Assembly: GCA_020056645.1 (NCBI GenBank)
Contig: JAGVHJ010000379.1
Location: 1-5,554 of the forward strand
Origin: Desulfobacterales bacterium
GTDB taxonomy: Bacteria; Desulfobacterota; Desulfobacteria; Desulfobacterales; JAHIVH01
Length of the DNA: 5,554 nt
Direction of reading: 5' to 3'
Part shown: positions 4,678 to 5,554 of the stretch, in pieces
How the letters are laid out: every line of letters begins with the position of its first letter
Numbering within the stretch: position 1 is the stretch's first letter
Notes under the pieces: model-generated
Seen by the model: the letters and a program-made list of their open reading frames with translations, nothing else
Database searches by the model: none
Told to the model about the DNA's origin: nothing
Position numbers and translations under genes: made by a program

Positions 4678-5554
4678 TGGAAGAGTTCGAAGAGAAAGAG
4701 ATTCATTTACGTGATTATTTAAGAATTTTAGACAAGCGAAAATATCCCATCCTCATCTTCTTTTTCGTTGTCTTCACGATTGTTCTGATTAAATCCTTCA
4801 CCACCACCCCCCTTTACACGGCCTCGTCCAAGGTAATGATCGAGAAAGTCGATTCCGGGTCATTAATGATGAACTATGCCTTCATGCCTTACGACCCTGA
4901 ATTCCGGGAGACCCAGACCCAGATCATCAAGAGTCAAACCGTTGCAAGAAATGTGGTGGATATTCTCAAACTGGATGAGACATTTGAGCTATACATAAAA
5001 AAAAAGAGGCCCTCCTTTCCCTTGTGGGGGAGCACGAAACAAGGCATCAAAAACATGCTGCAATGGCTGAAAACGACCATCGGCCTGACCGATCCCCCAC
5101 TCTCTCCTGGAATGGAGCCCCCCCTGGACCCCAAAGAGGCGAAAAAGGAGATGCTCGCCACCCTCGTCCGGGATGGCATCGTTGTGAGTCCGATTCCCGA
5201 ATCCAAGGTCGTCAATATCAGCTTCACATCCGAAAATCCCCAGCTTGCGTCCATGATCGTCAATACCGTCGCCAAAGCCTATATGGAACGTCTTCTTGAA
5301 ATGAAAATGCAGTCTTCGGCCCAGACCATCAAGTGGATGCGCGAAAAAGTGGATGAAGAGGGCGCGAAGCTCCAGAGTTCCGAGATCAAACTCCAGGAGT
5401 ACATGAAAGAGAAAGATATAGTCACCATCGAAGACAGGGCGACCATTATTCCTCAAAAACTGACCGATTTGAGCCTCAAGCTTACGGCTGCTGAAACCAA
5501 GCGGAAAGAACTGGAGGCGGTTTACGACAAATTGAAGAGCATCAAGCCGGAGGA
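4677..5554 (+). CDS. Wzz/GumC-type polysaccharide chain-length determinant (3' end missing)
   Basis: The ATG overlaps the last base of the preceding stop (TAATG), and GGAGAG (4662-4667) stands 9 bases upstream, so the two genes are translationally coupled. The frame stays open for 292 codons to the window edge. Residues 8-20 (EIHLRDYLRILDK) are the usual cytoplasmic N-terminus of Wzz proteins. Residues 23-39 form the first membrane helix. Residues 43-57 (TTPLYTASSKVMIEK) and QTQTQIIKSQTVARNVV (79-95) match the Wzz domain. Residues 177-205, including VVNISFTSENPQLAS and NTVAKAYMER, are typical of GumC/EpsF-like co-polymerases. From about 205 onward it is charged and helical, a predicted periplasmic coiled coil. 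The second membrane helix and any C-terminal tyrosine-kinase domain lie beyond the window. Such proteins control polymer length at the inner membrane and contact the OPX protein. Confidence 0.93.
   Translation, partial: MEEFEEKEIHLRDYLRILDKRKYPILIFFFVVFTIVLIKSFTTTPLYTASSKVMIEKVDSGSLMMNYAFMPYDPEFRETQTQIIKSQTVARNVVDILKLDETFELYIKKKRPSFPLWGSTKQGIKNMLQWLKTTIGLTDPPLSPGMEPPLDPKEAKKEMLATLVRDGIVVSPIPESKVVNISFTSENPQLASMIVNTVAKAYMERLLEMKMQSSAQTIKWMREKVDEEGAKLQSSEIKLQEYMKEKDIVTIEDRATIIPQKLTDLSLKLTAAETKRKELEAVYDKLKSIKPE

Noticed and set aside
5023..5101. GTGGGGG and CCCCCAC as a long-range inverted repeat
   Set aside because: Only seven bases match, the arms are about 70 bases apart and both are inside coding sequence; this is expected by chance in G/C tracts.
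4989..5456. 155-codon minus-strand frame opposite the chain-length determinant
   Set aside because: The + strand frame has strong Wzz/GumC features throughout; the reverse translation is low-complexity and unrecognisable.
1..5554. CRISPR arrays, tRNA or rRNA genes, insertion sequences and attachment sites
   Set aside because: No direct-repeat array, tRNA-like cloverleaf, transposase frame or terminal inverted repeats were found on reading both strands.

Overview
The window reads as accessory chromosome from a Gram-negative bacterium of moderate G+C content. The features pointing that way are a C-terminal PEP-CTERM sorting signal, an outer-membrane beta-barrel, and a periplasmic/inner-membrane polysaccharide export pair. 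This combination is familiar from exosortase/exopolysaccharide loci of Desulfobacterota (former Deltaproteobacteria) and relatives. That lineage is an inference from gene content; no taxonomic marker is present. All seven genes lie on the + strand, the two at the ends are cut by the window edges, and no gene-free stretch exceeds 100 bases.

Left part (1-1299): the 3' 340 codons of a radical SAM/SPASM peptide maturase are followed after 99 bases by a 58-codon gene. This small gene has a near-perfect Shine-Dalgarno sequence. Its product has a conserved-looking leader (W-E-K-P-K-L, then R-G-x-x-E-E-N-V-L) and a short tail with three cysteines. Together they look like a RiPP (ribosomally made, post-translationally modified peptide) maturase-precursor pair. 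The AT-rich gap between them carries a possible sigma70-type promoter, so the precursor may be transcribed more strongly than its enzyme.

Middle part (1354-2493): a secreted 243-residue protein with a textbook PEP-CTERM tail, resembling DVUA0089/PPC-like beta-sandwich proteins, is followed 18 bases later by a small secreted cysteine-rich protein of unknown function with a TTG start.

Right part (2528-5554): an exopolysaccharide secretion module. It comprises a 430-residue outer-membrane beta-barrel, a short Wza-like polysaccharide export (OPX) protein with one Poly_export and two SLBB-like segments, and a Wzz/GumC-type chain-length determinant that starts on the last base of the OPX stop codon and runs off the window. 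A sigma54-like -24/-12 element lies just before the barrel gene. The OPX protein lacks a lipobox and any evident C-terminal outer-membrane helix. The neighbouring barrel is therefore the likely outer-membrane exit, with the GumC-like protein feeding polymer from the inner membrane. The PEP-CTERM protein would be a cargo of an exosortase expected outside this window.

The most interesting point is a cysteine-containing RiPP maturase-precursor pair placed directly beside a PEP-CTERM/exopolysaccharide locus. Whether the two are functionally linked cannot be decided from this sequence alone.
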